From the NCBI GenBank assembly GCA_041694255.1, contig JASMTN010000041.1, positions 1-15,373 of the forward strand: 15,373 nucleotides of DNA, given 5' to 3'. Source of the DNA: S009-33 sp041694255. GTDB taxonomy: Bacteria; Patescibacteriota; Gracilibacteria; Absconditabacterales; Absconditicoccaceae. The position numbers were made by a program, and so were the translations under genes. This document shows positions 1-8,796 of this stretch, one piece after another. Position 1 is the first letter of the stretch. Each line of letters starts with the position of its first letter. A model generated the notes under the pieces. That model saw nothing but the letters and a program-made list of their open reading frames with translations. It did not search any database and was not told where the DNA came from.

Positions 1-780
1 GAAGAAAGTAAAGAAGAAGAAATTTGAGATAATATAGAAGATAAAGAAGAGGAAAGTAAAGAGGAATGATGATTAGATATAGATTTAGAAGAAGAACCAG
101 AAGAAAGTAAGGAAGAAGAGAATAAAGAAGAAGAAAGTAAAGAAGAAGAGTGATGATTAGATATAGATAGTATTGATTATAGCTTGGATTCAGATACTGA
201 TAATAAACAAGAAAATATTACTAATTCTGAAACTCATTCTTTTAAAAATGAAGAAGAAGGTGATATTAGTGTTAATGAAGAAAAACCTAAAAAGAAAACT
301 TTTTCATGAGTTATTGCAACTTTGTTGTTTGTTGTTTTCTTAGTTATAGGTTCAGTATTTACATACTTTAATAAACCAGAACTTTTTTGACTTTGATCTA
401 CTGATATTAATAATAAAGACCTTCCTTCTTGAAATTTTAATGAATGAAATAATGAAGAAATAGTAGAAAATGATGAGGAAATAGTAGAAAATGATGAAGA
501 AATAATAGAAAATGATGAGGAAATATTAGAAAATAATGAAGAAATAATAGAAAATGATAATCTAAAAAATGAATTAATAAGTCTTAAATGAGAAATTAAA
601 CAATTAATAACAAAAAATTATATAAAAGCTAAAAAATCTAATAATGATGAAGCAATTGATATTCTTAAAAATATACTTAGTAATATAAAAGAAATAGAAG
701 TTGAAAATTGAACTGAAAAAACTAAAACTAAATTAGAAGAATATAAAGCAGTTTTAGAAAAAATATTAGATAATGAATAA
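1..780 (+). CDS. Acidic single-pass membrane protein with coiled-coil tail (5' partial)
   Basis: The frame is open from base 1 to the TAA at 778-780, giving 259 residues when TGA is Gly; the start lies outside the window. Residues 1-95 are extremely acidic, built from imperfect EESKEE and GGLDID repeats. A KKK cluster (97-99) precedes one hydrophobic segment (about 103-123), so the acidic part is probably cytoplasmic and the rest outside. After a Gly/Asn-rich linker come five 7-residue repeats of the type EIVENDE (residues 153-187), then a Lys/Glu-rich, probably helical coiled-coil C-terminus. The last 8 nt overlap the start of the recombinase gene, so the two are probably translationally coupled. 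I recognise no family. A structural or surface-tether role is only a guess. The reading frame is certain, the function unknown. Confidence 0.75.
457..561 (+). repeat. Five tandem 21-nt repeats encoding a heptad
   Basis: Five in-frame 21-nt units at 457, 478, 499, 520 and 541 encode EIVENDE, EIVENDE, EIIENDE, EILENNE and EIIENDN. The hydrophobic residues sit at fixed heptad positions, as in a coiled coil. Differences between units are mainly single-base, so the array probably expands or contracts by slippage or unequal recombination. Confidence 0.8.
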
Positions 781-1669
781 CATCCAACAAAGTTTAAATA
801 ATTTCTTGGAATATCTTGATATTGAAAAGAATTATTCCAAACAAACTATAAACAATTATTGACTTTGGCTTAACCGTTTTAGTCAATATTTGCAGGTTAT
901 AGAAAAAAAAATATATATTGAAGACATAGAGGCTATGGAAATATCAAGGTTCCGTAGCTTTTTGCATTCTGAAAATCTTTCAAAAAAAACTATAAATTAC
1001 CATGTTATATCAATAAGATCTTTTTTTAAATATTTACAAAAGCATGATATAAAAACTTTACCTATTGAAAAACTTGAATTATCTAAACTTGAACCTAGAA
1101 CAATTGATTTTCTATCTCAAGATGATATAAATAATATATTATATATGCCTGAAAAATTTGAAAGAAATGAAATCAAAAAATATAGAGATTTAGTTATACT
1201 TAATATACTTTATGGGTCTTGATTGAGAGTCTCTGAAACTATTTCCTTAAAATTAAATCAAATTTCTTTTGAACAAAATCAAATAACTATAATTTGAAAA
1301 TGAAATAAACAAAGAGCAGTATTTATAACTAAAAAAAGTTTAAATTTGATAAAAAAATATCTTTCTTTAAGAGATGATAATTCATCTTATCTTATAATAA
1401 GTTTATCTAGAAATTCTATGTGAAAGCCTACTACTAGAGTTTCTATAGAAAATTTAGTAAGAGAATATGCTAGTTTAGCATGAATTAAAAAAAAAGTTAC
1501 TCCTCATACATTAAGACATAGTTTTGCTACATCTTTACTTATGAAGTGAGCAGACATAAGGTCTGTACAGACTTTATTGTGACATAGTAGTATTACAACA
1601 ACACAGATATATACTCATATATCTGATAAACACTTACAACAAGTACATTCTTTAATTGATAATGATTAA
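773..1669 (+). CDS. xerD: Tyrosine recombinase of the XerC/XerD type
   Basis: A complete 298-residue protein, the usual Xer length. Xer recombinases resolve chromosome dimers at dif; relatives act as integrases of mobile elements. An N-terminal SAM-like core-binding domain (about 1-95) is followed by the catalytic domain. All catalytic residues are present: R152 in GSGLRVSE, K176 in GKGNKQR, H245 and R248 in HTLRHSF, H271 in LLGHSS, and the nucleophile Y280 in TQIYTH. Spacing matches E. coli XerD almost residue for residue. Several motif glycines are TGA codons, so under the standard code the gene falls into pieces. ATG 773 is chosen because the reading frame gives the expected N-terminal helix from there; it overlaps the previous gene by 8 nt (ATGAATAA). 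No Shine-Dalgarno is visible. Whether it is XerC or XerD, housekeeping or element-borne, cannot be told here. Confidence 0.93.
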
Positions 1670-1674
1670 CTATA

Positions 1675-3255
1675 ATGTTTAAAAGAATAATTATATTTTT
1701 ATCAATTTCTTTTATTATATTTTTTATATCTTTGTATTTTTATCACTTAAAGGAAAGAGAATTTAATAATTATATAGCTCAAATAGAAAATATTTCTTCA
1801 GAGATTGAGAAAAAGGAGTTAAATGAAATTGACAATATACAATCTAATACTTGAGATAAAAACGAACTTAATGAAAAAAAGCTTATTGAAGAAATGATTG
1901 CTAACAATTTATCTGATGTTGATTCTATAATAAATATAAATAATCAAAAAAATATTAATTCTAAAACTCTTAGATATAAAAAACTTTATATATCTTCTAT
2001 GGATAAAAAAAATAATGAACTTGCAATAAAAGCCATAAAAAATCTTTTAAAAGAAACTGATCATAAGGAAATATGGTATAAAAAATTAATTGATCTTTAT
2101 GTTCAAATATGAAATTTTAAATTGGCTGAAGAATATTCAAAAAAACTTTTAGAAATTCAATGAAATAAAGAAAATTTAAAAGATTATTTTTATGTTAAAC
2201 TACAAAATATTAACTTTTTTTCAAATGAGCAAGTTGAAGATATTAGATCTTTAGTTAATTCATTATATAAAAAAAAAGTTGTTACATCTTGAGAATTTAC
2301 TTTTTATATATTTTTAATTGATTTGCTATCAAAATGGGAGCTAGAAAATCTTGATAATAATTTAAAAGCACTTATTCAAGATGCTAAGATCAGTCAACAT
2401 AAAAATTTACTTTTAAGCATACAGAATTCATATGAAAAATATAAAAAATCAAAATGAAGTCCTTTATATTACTTTAAAACATTGCTTGCTTTGGATTTAT
2501 TAAAATTTTGATATTTTTGACTTTCAAAAAATATAGCAGAAAATGTTTATATACAAGATAGTTCTTATACTTTAGCTCAACAAATACTATGATATTCTTA
2601 TTTTTATATGTGAAATTATGAGAATGCAATTAAGTATTTTAAAATATTAAAAAAACAGAATAATGGTGATGAAGATGATTATAATTTTTTTTTATGAATT
2701 TCTTATTATTGGATACAAAAGCCTAAAGATACCTTATTATACCTTTCACAATTAACTAATACATATCCTTATTATAAAGATGTTTTAAGGTATACATTAC
2801 TTTCTTATATTGATATAAAAGAAACATGAAATGTTAAGAAAACTATATCTAAACTATCAAGTTATGAACTTTCTTATATTGATTATTATAATATATTTAA
2901 GTATCTACTTTTTGAATGTGATAAATGTTATAAAACTGAATTAAAAACATTATTATCACTTATTAGATCTTGTTATAAACAAGTATCTAAAGACAATGAG
3001 TATGTTTGTTGGTATGGTAAATGAAATTTATTTTTAAAAGCTTGAAAACAAGAATTTGCTATAAAATATTTAAAATTATTATCAGAGTATTTTCAAGATA
3101 CATATATTTTTCATAATTTAGCTACTTACTATGAAAATAATTGAGATTTAGAAAGTGCTAGAAAATATTACTTAAAAGAACTTTTATATACCGAAAACAG
3201 TTCTAGAAGGAAGGTTTTAGAACAAAAGATTCAACAGCTTTATATAAATAAATAA
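1675..3255 (+). CDS. Membrane-anchored TPR-like repeat protein
   Basis: 526 residues with TGA as Gly. An N-terminal hydrophobic anchor (about 5-25) after a short basic start suggests an uncleaved signal anchor with the bulk outside the membrane. A Lys/Glu-rich, coiled-coil-prone stretch follows (about 30-100). The rest consists of paired helices with TPR-like signatures, clearest at NFKLAEEYSKKLLE, at GYSYFYMGNYENAIKYFKIL, and near the C-terminus at LATYYENNGDLESARKYYLKELL. TPR domains are protein-protein scaffolds, so this may organise a surface or secretion assembly. It starts 5 nt after the recombinase stop and likely shares its operon, just upstream of the VirB6-like genes. No enzymatic motif is seen. 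Confidence is high for the gene, moderate for TPR, and nil for the partner. Confidence 0.8.
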
Positions 3256-3257
3256 AT

Positions 3258-3285
3258 TTGCAAAAAAATAAATTTTTAGTATACT
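3258..3285 (+). promoter_or_regulatory. Probable promoter for the pilus/secretion cluster
   Basis: In the 76-nt gap before the first VirB6-like gene, TTGCAA (3258-3263) is followed after 16 nt by TATACT (3280-3285). The start codon lies 46 nt further on. The -10 matches consensus at 5 of 6 positions and the -35 at 4 of 6. In DNA this A+T-rich, chance matches are common. Confidence 0.4.
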
Positions 3286-3331
3286 TTTATAAAGTAAATA
3301 AAAATAAAAATTTAGCTATAACTTTAATTAT

Positions 3332-5071
3332 ATGCCTTTAAAGGGAACAAAAAAAATATTATTATTTTCTATATTTATACTGTTTTTTTTGTTTGTCAAT
3401 AATTCTTATGCTTCAACATATCAAGACTCTTGAATACTATGAAATTTATTGTTTAGCATATTTGATCTTATATCTAGTATATGGTATTTATTACCTATAA
3501 TAGCATGAAAATTACTAACAAATGACCTTTTATACTGAGTTTCAATATGATTAGATTCTCTTTTGTGGGATATATGGAACTTTTCTAGAAGTATTGCAAA
3601 TTTTTTGATAGGATTTTTATTTATATATTTTATTTTTAAATTTATAACCACATCAAATGATGCTTCTTTAATAAAAACTAATTTGCCTAAGATAGCTTTT
3701 TGATCTATTATAATAAATTCAAGTTGGTTTATAATAGCAGTTTTAATTGATATTTCTACTATATTTATAGCATGATTTTGATCTTTACCATTAAGTTTTT
3801 ATTGAAGTAATGAGTGAAATATTGGATCTAAAACTAAAATTGCAATTCCTACAAATATAAATTTTGATTCTACAAAATGTGATGAAAGCAATAATTCTTG
3901 TTTTAATTGAAAGTACAGTGTATATGCAACATGAGATAATAATATGACTTTAAATGATTTTCAAACATATCAAGCATATATAAGTTGACCGCTATTTTTT
4001 ATGTGATCAAATATTCTTTGACTTAATGACTCAAGTACTATACTTGAAAATGCTTACAATATGAATAGCAACCAAATAAAACATAGTTGAGAATCTATAA
4101 AAGCAATTGTTAAAATTATAATTATGTTATTATTTACAATTCCGATTTTAATACTTATTGTTGTTAATATAGTTAGAGTTTTTTGGATTTGGATATATAT
4201 ATGATTTTCACCACTGATATTTTTAGATCAGATATTTTGATGAAAAGTTGCTAGCAAACAAAAGGCTTTTTGATTTAAAAATATGATATGATTAATTTTT
4301 CAGCCTGCACTTGTTGTGCTTGCTTTTTCAGTTTCATTTATATTTATAACAGCACTTTATGATACATTAATAGAATCTTGAGAAACAGGTTATACTAATT
4401 CTGTTAAAGAAGTTTTTCTTTTAGATCAAGCATGAAAATGAATTGTTAGTATGGATTTTTGAGACTTTCAAGATTCTAATAATAAAACTGAGTTTATATG
4501 ATGATTTTTTTCATATTTAATAATTTCTATACTTGTTATTATATTACTTTGGACTATGATAAGATTATCTTTTAAAGCAAATGAAGTTACATCTTCAATA
4601 TCTGAGAGTGCATTTAATTTTACTCAGGATATTACAAAAACTGTTAAATTTATACCAACACCTTATGGTGCACAAAGTATATGATCTATGGAAAAGCTTT
4701 GATGAAATGTACAATCTTTACCTACTCATATATATGGTAAACAAGCTCAAGAACTTGCTGACACATTCTGAACTAAGCCTGATATTACAAATTATCAAGA
4801 TATAGTTACAAAACTAAAAAGTGATAATTCAAACTATATATTTGAATGATATAAACAAGCTATAGAAGAATTAAAATTATATGAAAATGATACTGGTATT
4901 GTTAATAACAGATCTTGAGCAAAGAGTATAATAGAAGCAATTGAGGGACAGATAAATAATAATTCTTGATTAAATTCTATAAAAAATGATTTAGCAGGTG
5001 CTTCAAGTGCATCTGAAAAACTTGATATAATATTTAGAAACCAAGATACCATAAAAGATAGATTTAATTAA
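3332..5071 (+). CDS. VirB6/TrbL-like polytopic membrane protein, copy A
   Basis: 579 residues. A signal peptide (1-27, cleavage likely after NSYA) is followed by hydrophobic segments at about 36-57, 88-106, 117-146, 261-300, 319-345 and 390-412, then a soluble, probably cytoplasmic tail of about 165 residues. An Asn/Ser-rich extracytoplasmic loop with two Cys lies between about 147 and 260. The conserved core is R282 in RVFWIWIYIGFSPLIFLDQ, then GGKV and FKNMIGLIFQP. The pattern of Arg, aromatic residues and SPL followed by a helix ending in Pro is what I associate with VirB6/TrbL-like inner-membrane channel components of type IV secretion systems, including those annotated in CPR genomes. 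That assignment rests on pattern and context, not a search. The neighbouring pilin-like gene supports it, and copy B follows 15 nt downstream. Confidence 0.7.
3495..3603 (+). repeat. Paralogue block A1 (matches 5244-5352)
   Basis: 109 nt align without gaps to 5244-5352 with about 10 mismatches by eye, including unchanged third-codon positions over long stretches. The block encodes the shared segment around AGKLLTNDLLYGVSIGLDS, whereas the flanking sequence of the two genes is far more diverged. Confidence 0.75.
4175..4307 (+). repeat. Paralogue block A2 (matches 5906-6038)
   Basis: 133 nt align without gaps to 5906-6038 with about 15 mismatches by eye. The final stretch, encoding FKNMIGLIFQP, is identical at the nucleotide level. 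It encodes the most conserved VirB6-like core of both proteins. Confidence 0.75.
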
Positions 5072-5086
5072 TTAAAAAAATTAAGT

Positions 5087-6964
5087 ATGTTTAATATAAA
5101 AAAACTAATTACTTTAATATTATTTATAGTTTTTTTTGTATTAAATTTATCTTTTGCTTCTACAAATTCACTATGAGATAATGTAGTTTTTTGATTTTTA
5201 GATGCATTAAAGGATCTTTTACAAAGCATATGGGTTGTGCTTGCTATAATAGCATGAAAATTATATACAAATGACCTTTTATATTGAGTTTCAATATGAT
5301 TAGATTCTCTTTTGTGGAATATATGGAATTTTTCAAAAAATATTGCAAATTATATTATATGATTTATACTTATAGTTAGTATTTTTTTGTTATTTGTATG
5401 AAAAGTTAAAAATATACTATCTATAATATGAAAACTTGGTATTGCAAGTATATTGGTTAATGCAAGTTGGTTTATGATAGCAATTTTAATTGATATTTCT
5501 GTTATTTTATTAGCTGCTGTTTGATGATTTCCTAAATCTTTGCTTTGAAATTATAATATATCTTGAATAAAAGATATTACATATTGTGAAAATATAGAAT
5601 TAGGTTTTAATAAAAAAGATAATCCACAAAATATTATAAATAACATATATTCATGCAATAAAGATAATGAAAAAACTGTTACAAATACAGAAGAACTTCT
5701 TTCAAGTATGAATGATATGACCTGACCATTATTTTATATATGAACAAGTATTTTAAATATAGATAAGGAACTTAATATAGATGTAGATAATGTTTCATTT
5801 TGAGGTGATGCTTTAAAGACGGTTAGTATATCTTTTATATTACATTTAATTCTTATTCTTCTTTTTACAGTACCCATACTGTTACTTATTATTATATGAA
5901 TTATAAGAGTTTTTTGGATATGGATTTATATAGCATTTTCACCACTTATATTTTTAGATCAAGTATTTTGATGAAAAGTTTGAACTAAGCATAAGGCTTT
6001 TTTATTTAAAAATATGATATGATTAATTTTTCAGCCTGTTTTAGTTGTTTTTGCCTTATGAATTTCTTTAATATTTTTAATAAGCTTACAGTGAGCTTTT
6101 ATATCTAATGAAACTAATGAAAAAGCAAAAGAAACTTTATGAATTTGTGAGGATAATTCAATGTGTATTTGATGAGAAAAAATATTGACTATTGAATGAA
6201 ATTTTATGAATGATATTATAGAATGAACTTGATGAGTATTCGGCTATATAATACTAACTATATTATCAACTATACTTTTATGGTCTATGATAAAACTTTC
6301 TTTTAAGTCTACTGATATAACAGCAAGTATATCTGACAGTGTTTATAAATTTGCAGAGGAATGAATTAAGTCTGCTCCTATAATACCAACACCTTATGGT
6401 TGAATTTGAATATGAGCTGCACAATTAGCATTACAAAAAAGTAATATAACAAAATCTCTTGAAGCAAAAGCTGCAACAAATGCAGAAAATCTTGTCAATA
6501 AAATTAATGACTCTTTATGAATAGAACAAATGGATTTAAAATCAACAGATGTTGCAAGATGGAATGAAAAAATAGTTGAATTAAGGTCTTACCAGAATTG
6601 ATATCAAGAATTTAAAGCTTTTTTAGAAGAAACTGCACAAAAGTATCCAAATCTTATACCTAGATCCTCTTTAAACTATAAAAAAGTTGTTTCAGGTTTT
6701 ATAAATAAGATGTCTGAATTAAATATTTCTAATAAACAATCATATTATGAAGCAATATGACTATGGAAAGATAACAAGGCTATAACAAACTATGAAGAAA
6801 TGTTTGAACAAGATGATTTTAAAGAGTTTATAACCTGACTTATTAAAAATCCTTCTCAAATAGATAGTTCACAAACTCCTGTTGCTTTATTTAGAAAGAT
6901 TAAGGAAAATAGTAAAACTTCAACTTTATGATATTCTTTAAAAGACATTAAAAATAGCAGATAG
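5087..6964 (+). CDS. VirB6/TrbL-like polytopic membrane protein, copy B
   Basis: 625 residues, clearly a paralogue of the preceding gene. It has the same layout: a signal peptide (about 1-25, ending SFA), several membrane segments, a loop containing Cys residues, the core with R274 in RVFWIWIYIAFSPLIFLDQ followed by GGKV and FKNMIGLIFQP, a last membrane helix, and a long soluble tail. The tail is longer than in copy A and differs in sequence, although both begin with a motif like IPTPYG. The start at 5087 gives a proper signal peptide and sits 15 nt after the stop of copy A, so the pair is co-transcribed. Two unequal copies suggest a hetero-oligomeric membrane complex, or two specialised subunits. 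The VirB6-like call rests on the same pattern and context as for copy A. Confidence 0.7.
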
Positions 6965-7044
6965 TCAAGTTAAAAAATTTACAATATTTAAAAATAATAT
7001 AATATTATAATTGTAAAATATTTTATAAAATAAAAACAAAAAAG
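6965..7044 (+). promoter_or_regulatory. A+T-rich spacer with two -10-like boxes
   Basis: This 80-nt gap holds TATAAT at 6998-7003 and again at 7006-7011, with TTTACA at 6978-6983. The spacing to the hexamers is 14 or 22 nt, neither ideal. A perfect 12-nt palindrome, TATAATATTATA, covers 6998-7009. An internal promoter for the small gene and pilin is possible, but the base composition makes this weak. Confidence 0.28.
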
Positions 7045-7263
7045 ATGACTATGGAACAAAAATGAATATATATAATGTACTTTTGGAAATATGCAACTGC
7101 TGAACAAATATGAGATATGACCATTTTGCCGGTTGATATTATGATGGATTATATTTTAGAAATATGAAAAGATCATTATAAAGAAAATGCTAAAATTAAA
7201 TTGAATATGAGCAATAAATTATTAAACTCTAGTTTAATTAGTTTTAATAAATTACATATATAA
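7045..7263 (+). CDS. Small uncharacterised protein in the pilus cluster
   Basis: 72 residues with three in-frame TGA Gly codons, too short and interrupted for standard-code gene finding. The ATG at 7045 gives MTMEQKG; the ATG at 7051 is an equally possible start, as neither has a Shine-Dalgarno. It has no signal peptide or membrane segment. Aromatic residues (YFWKY) are followed by an acidic and hydrophobic middle (EQIGDM, DIMMDYILEIG) and a Lys/Asn-rich end. It starts 80 nt after VirB6-like copy B and ends 1 nt before the pilin start, so co-expression with the pilin is likely. I do not recognise it; a small cytoplasmic accessory protein is only a guess. Confidence 0.6.
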
Positions 7264-7264
7264 T

Positions 7265-7600
7265 ATGTCAAATAACATGGGTGTAGATTGTAGTTCTGCT
7301 CAACTTAAAGATGGATCTTGTAGTTTAGATCCTTATGCTGTATTATGAGGTAATGTTAATCCAGAAAATAAAGACTTAAAAAGCTTTTCACAAGATTTGT
7401 TTGCATGAGCTACTATGTTTATAGGTTTTATAGTTTTTATAGCTATTGCTTATTCAGGATTTTTAATGATAACTTGATGAGCAGATGAAAAACAATTTGA
7501 TAATGGGAAAAAAGGTTTAATTTATTCAATAATAGGTCTTTTGCTTGTTGGTTGAGCTTATGGTATTATAAGATTTATACAGTTTGTTGCCCAATGATAA
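7265..7600 (+). CDS. VirB2/TrbC-like pilin subunit
   Basis: 111 residues. An N-terminal hydrophilic part with two Cys (C9, C19) is followed by two hydrophobic helices (about 47-69 and 84-108) joined by a short polar loop (GGADEKQFDNGKKG). The small, two-helix, Gly-rich layout with a charged loop is typical of the VirB2/TrbC-like pilin proteins often found in CPR genomes next to VirB6-like genes. No cleavable signal peptide is obvious; the first helix would insert directly. The mature pilin would be the helix-loop-helix unit assembled in the membrane. Several Gly, including those of the loop and the residue before the stop, are TGA. It follows the 72-residue gene by 1 nt. The call is from architecture and context. 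Confidence 0.72.
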
Positions 7601-7625
7601 ATTTATTATTATATATTTTTTTTAA

Positions 7626-8618
7626 ATGAAGCATTTTATATACTTTTTAAAAAGATATTTAACTATTATTTTTACAATATCCTTTTATGTTCTTAGTGTT
7701 TATTTTTTCTTTTTTGATGAAAAAATAGTTCTATGACTACTGTTTTCTATACTTTTTTTCTTATTTGCACACTATTTTATAATAGAATTAAAAAAGACAC
7801 AAGAAGTAAATCTTTTACTAATAGTTTGAATAACTACATTATTTTTATTATTTATAAATTGATTTGATAATTTTTTCTATGTTCTATGAATAATACTTTT
7901 TAATATTTGAGTTTTTTTCTTATTATCAACCATATATGATGAGATATATAATAGAATAAATATAAGTTCATATAAACTTTTTACAAGATGAATAAAGATT
8001 TATACATTATTTTTATCTTTGACTTTTGCAGTTGCCTTTTTATGAACTTATAGAACTTTTGATCTAACTTGTAATCAAATATCTTCTTCAACCTCACAGT
8101 TTTCAAATTACACTATGGAAATGTTTTGATTTAGTACTCAAAGTATATGAGAAACAAACATACAAGATGTTGTAGATTATATATGAAAAAATAATTGATT
8201 AGTTAATATGCTTTCTTGATGAAAATTAGATAATCTATCTTGAAGTATGTTAACTTGATCTAATCTAACTTGAGAAAATAATATAGAAAATTCTTTTAAA
8301 TGAGTTGAGAATATAACATTTTGAAGTTTTTTAAATACAGATTTTTATAAAAGCATAGTTTTTAATCAAATTATGGAAAATAAACAAATACTGAATGATA
8401 ATATATGTGAGCTTGTTGTTTGAAAAATTAAAGAAAAATATCAGGATCCTAAATTTCAATTTTCTGTAATGTTTCTACTTTTTGTATTGTTTTACCCACT
8501 TATAAGGTTAGCATTATTTATATTTTCTTTAATAAACTTCATCTTCTTTAAACTTATGAACTTAGTTAAGATATATAAATTTAAAACTGTAGTTGATGAT
8601 GTTGAAAGTATAGAGTAA
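7626..8618 (+). CDS. Polytopic membrane protein with large extracytoplasmic domain
   Basis: 330 residues with many TGA Gly codons. Five hydrophobic segments occupy roughly 12-30, 34-53, 62-80, 82-102 and 122-142. A soluble domain (about 143-278) follows, rich in Ser/Asn/Gly, with Cys at 149 and 261. One or two membrane helices (about 279-312) and a short charged tail end the protein. This N-terminal helix bundle, long loop and C-terminal helix layout resembles a secretion-system inner-membrane component, but I see no signature allowing a family name. It starts 25 nt after the pilin stop, is the last + strand gene of the cluster, and probably belongs to the same machinery. Downstream lies the repeat-bearing intergenic region. 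Confidence 0.7.
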
Positions 8619-8620
8619 TA

Positions 8621-8778
8621 GTAGCAAGTTTCAAGTTTAAAGTAGCAAGTTACAAGTAACAAGACTGTCATTTTGACCGAAGTGGAGAAATCTTATTATA
8701 GTAGCAAGTAACAAGTTGAAAGTAGCAAGAGATTCCTGCCTTCGCAGGAATGACAAGTATTCTTATAGTGGAGAAATC
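8621..8778 (+). repeat. Composite intergenic repeat, left copy
   Basis: GTAGCAAG occurs at 8621, 8642, 8701 and 8722, in two pairs each spaced exactly 21 nt. Between the pairs is a TCATTTTGACC...AGTGGAGAAATC segment (about 8668-8694). After the last GTAGCAAGAGAT comes a hairpin followed by TGACAAG, and then another ATAGTGGAGAAATC (8765-8778). The same parts recur on the far side of the metallophosphoesterase gene. No coding potential is seen. It fills almost all of the 178-nt gap between the convergent genes. Confidence 0.75.
8732..8751. repeat. Perfect hairpin, 8-bp stem with CTTC loop
   Basis: ATTCCTGC and GCAGGAAT pair around CTTC, followed by GAC. It is G+C-richer than its surroundings. 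It closely resembles the ATTCCC...GGGAAT-type dispersed palindromes known as dRS3 in Neisseria. It lies between convergent genes and could also act as a bidirectional transcription terminator, although no U-tract follows on either strand. Confidence 0.65.
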
Positions 8779-8796
8779 CAAATTAAAGACTAAAGA

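Noticed and set aside
457..561. Heptad array as a mobile or CRISPR-like repeat
   Set aside because: It is in frame and encodes a regular coiled-coil heptad, so it is a protein repeat.
890..1222. Short recombinase fragment as a separate gene or pseudogene
   Set aside because: The break at 1220 is a TGA read as Gly in GSGLR. The full frame runs 773-1669 with every catalytic residue intact, so it is not a pseudogene.
3421..3651. Antisense open frames within the VirB6-like genes (also 4581-4805 and 4834-5052)
   Set aside because: They overlap clearly coding frames with family motifs, have low-complexity translations and no start context. They are shadows of A+T-rich coding sequence.
6998..7009. 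Palindrome TATAATATTATA as a terminator
   Set aside because: It is all A/T, too weak a stem for an intrinsic terminator, and is easily produced by base composition.
8619..8796. CRISPR array or tRNA in the repeat-rich gap
   Set aside because: The repeats are short pairs without regular spacers, and no cloverleaf or TTCGA-type T-loop in the right context was found.
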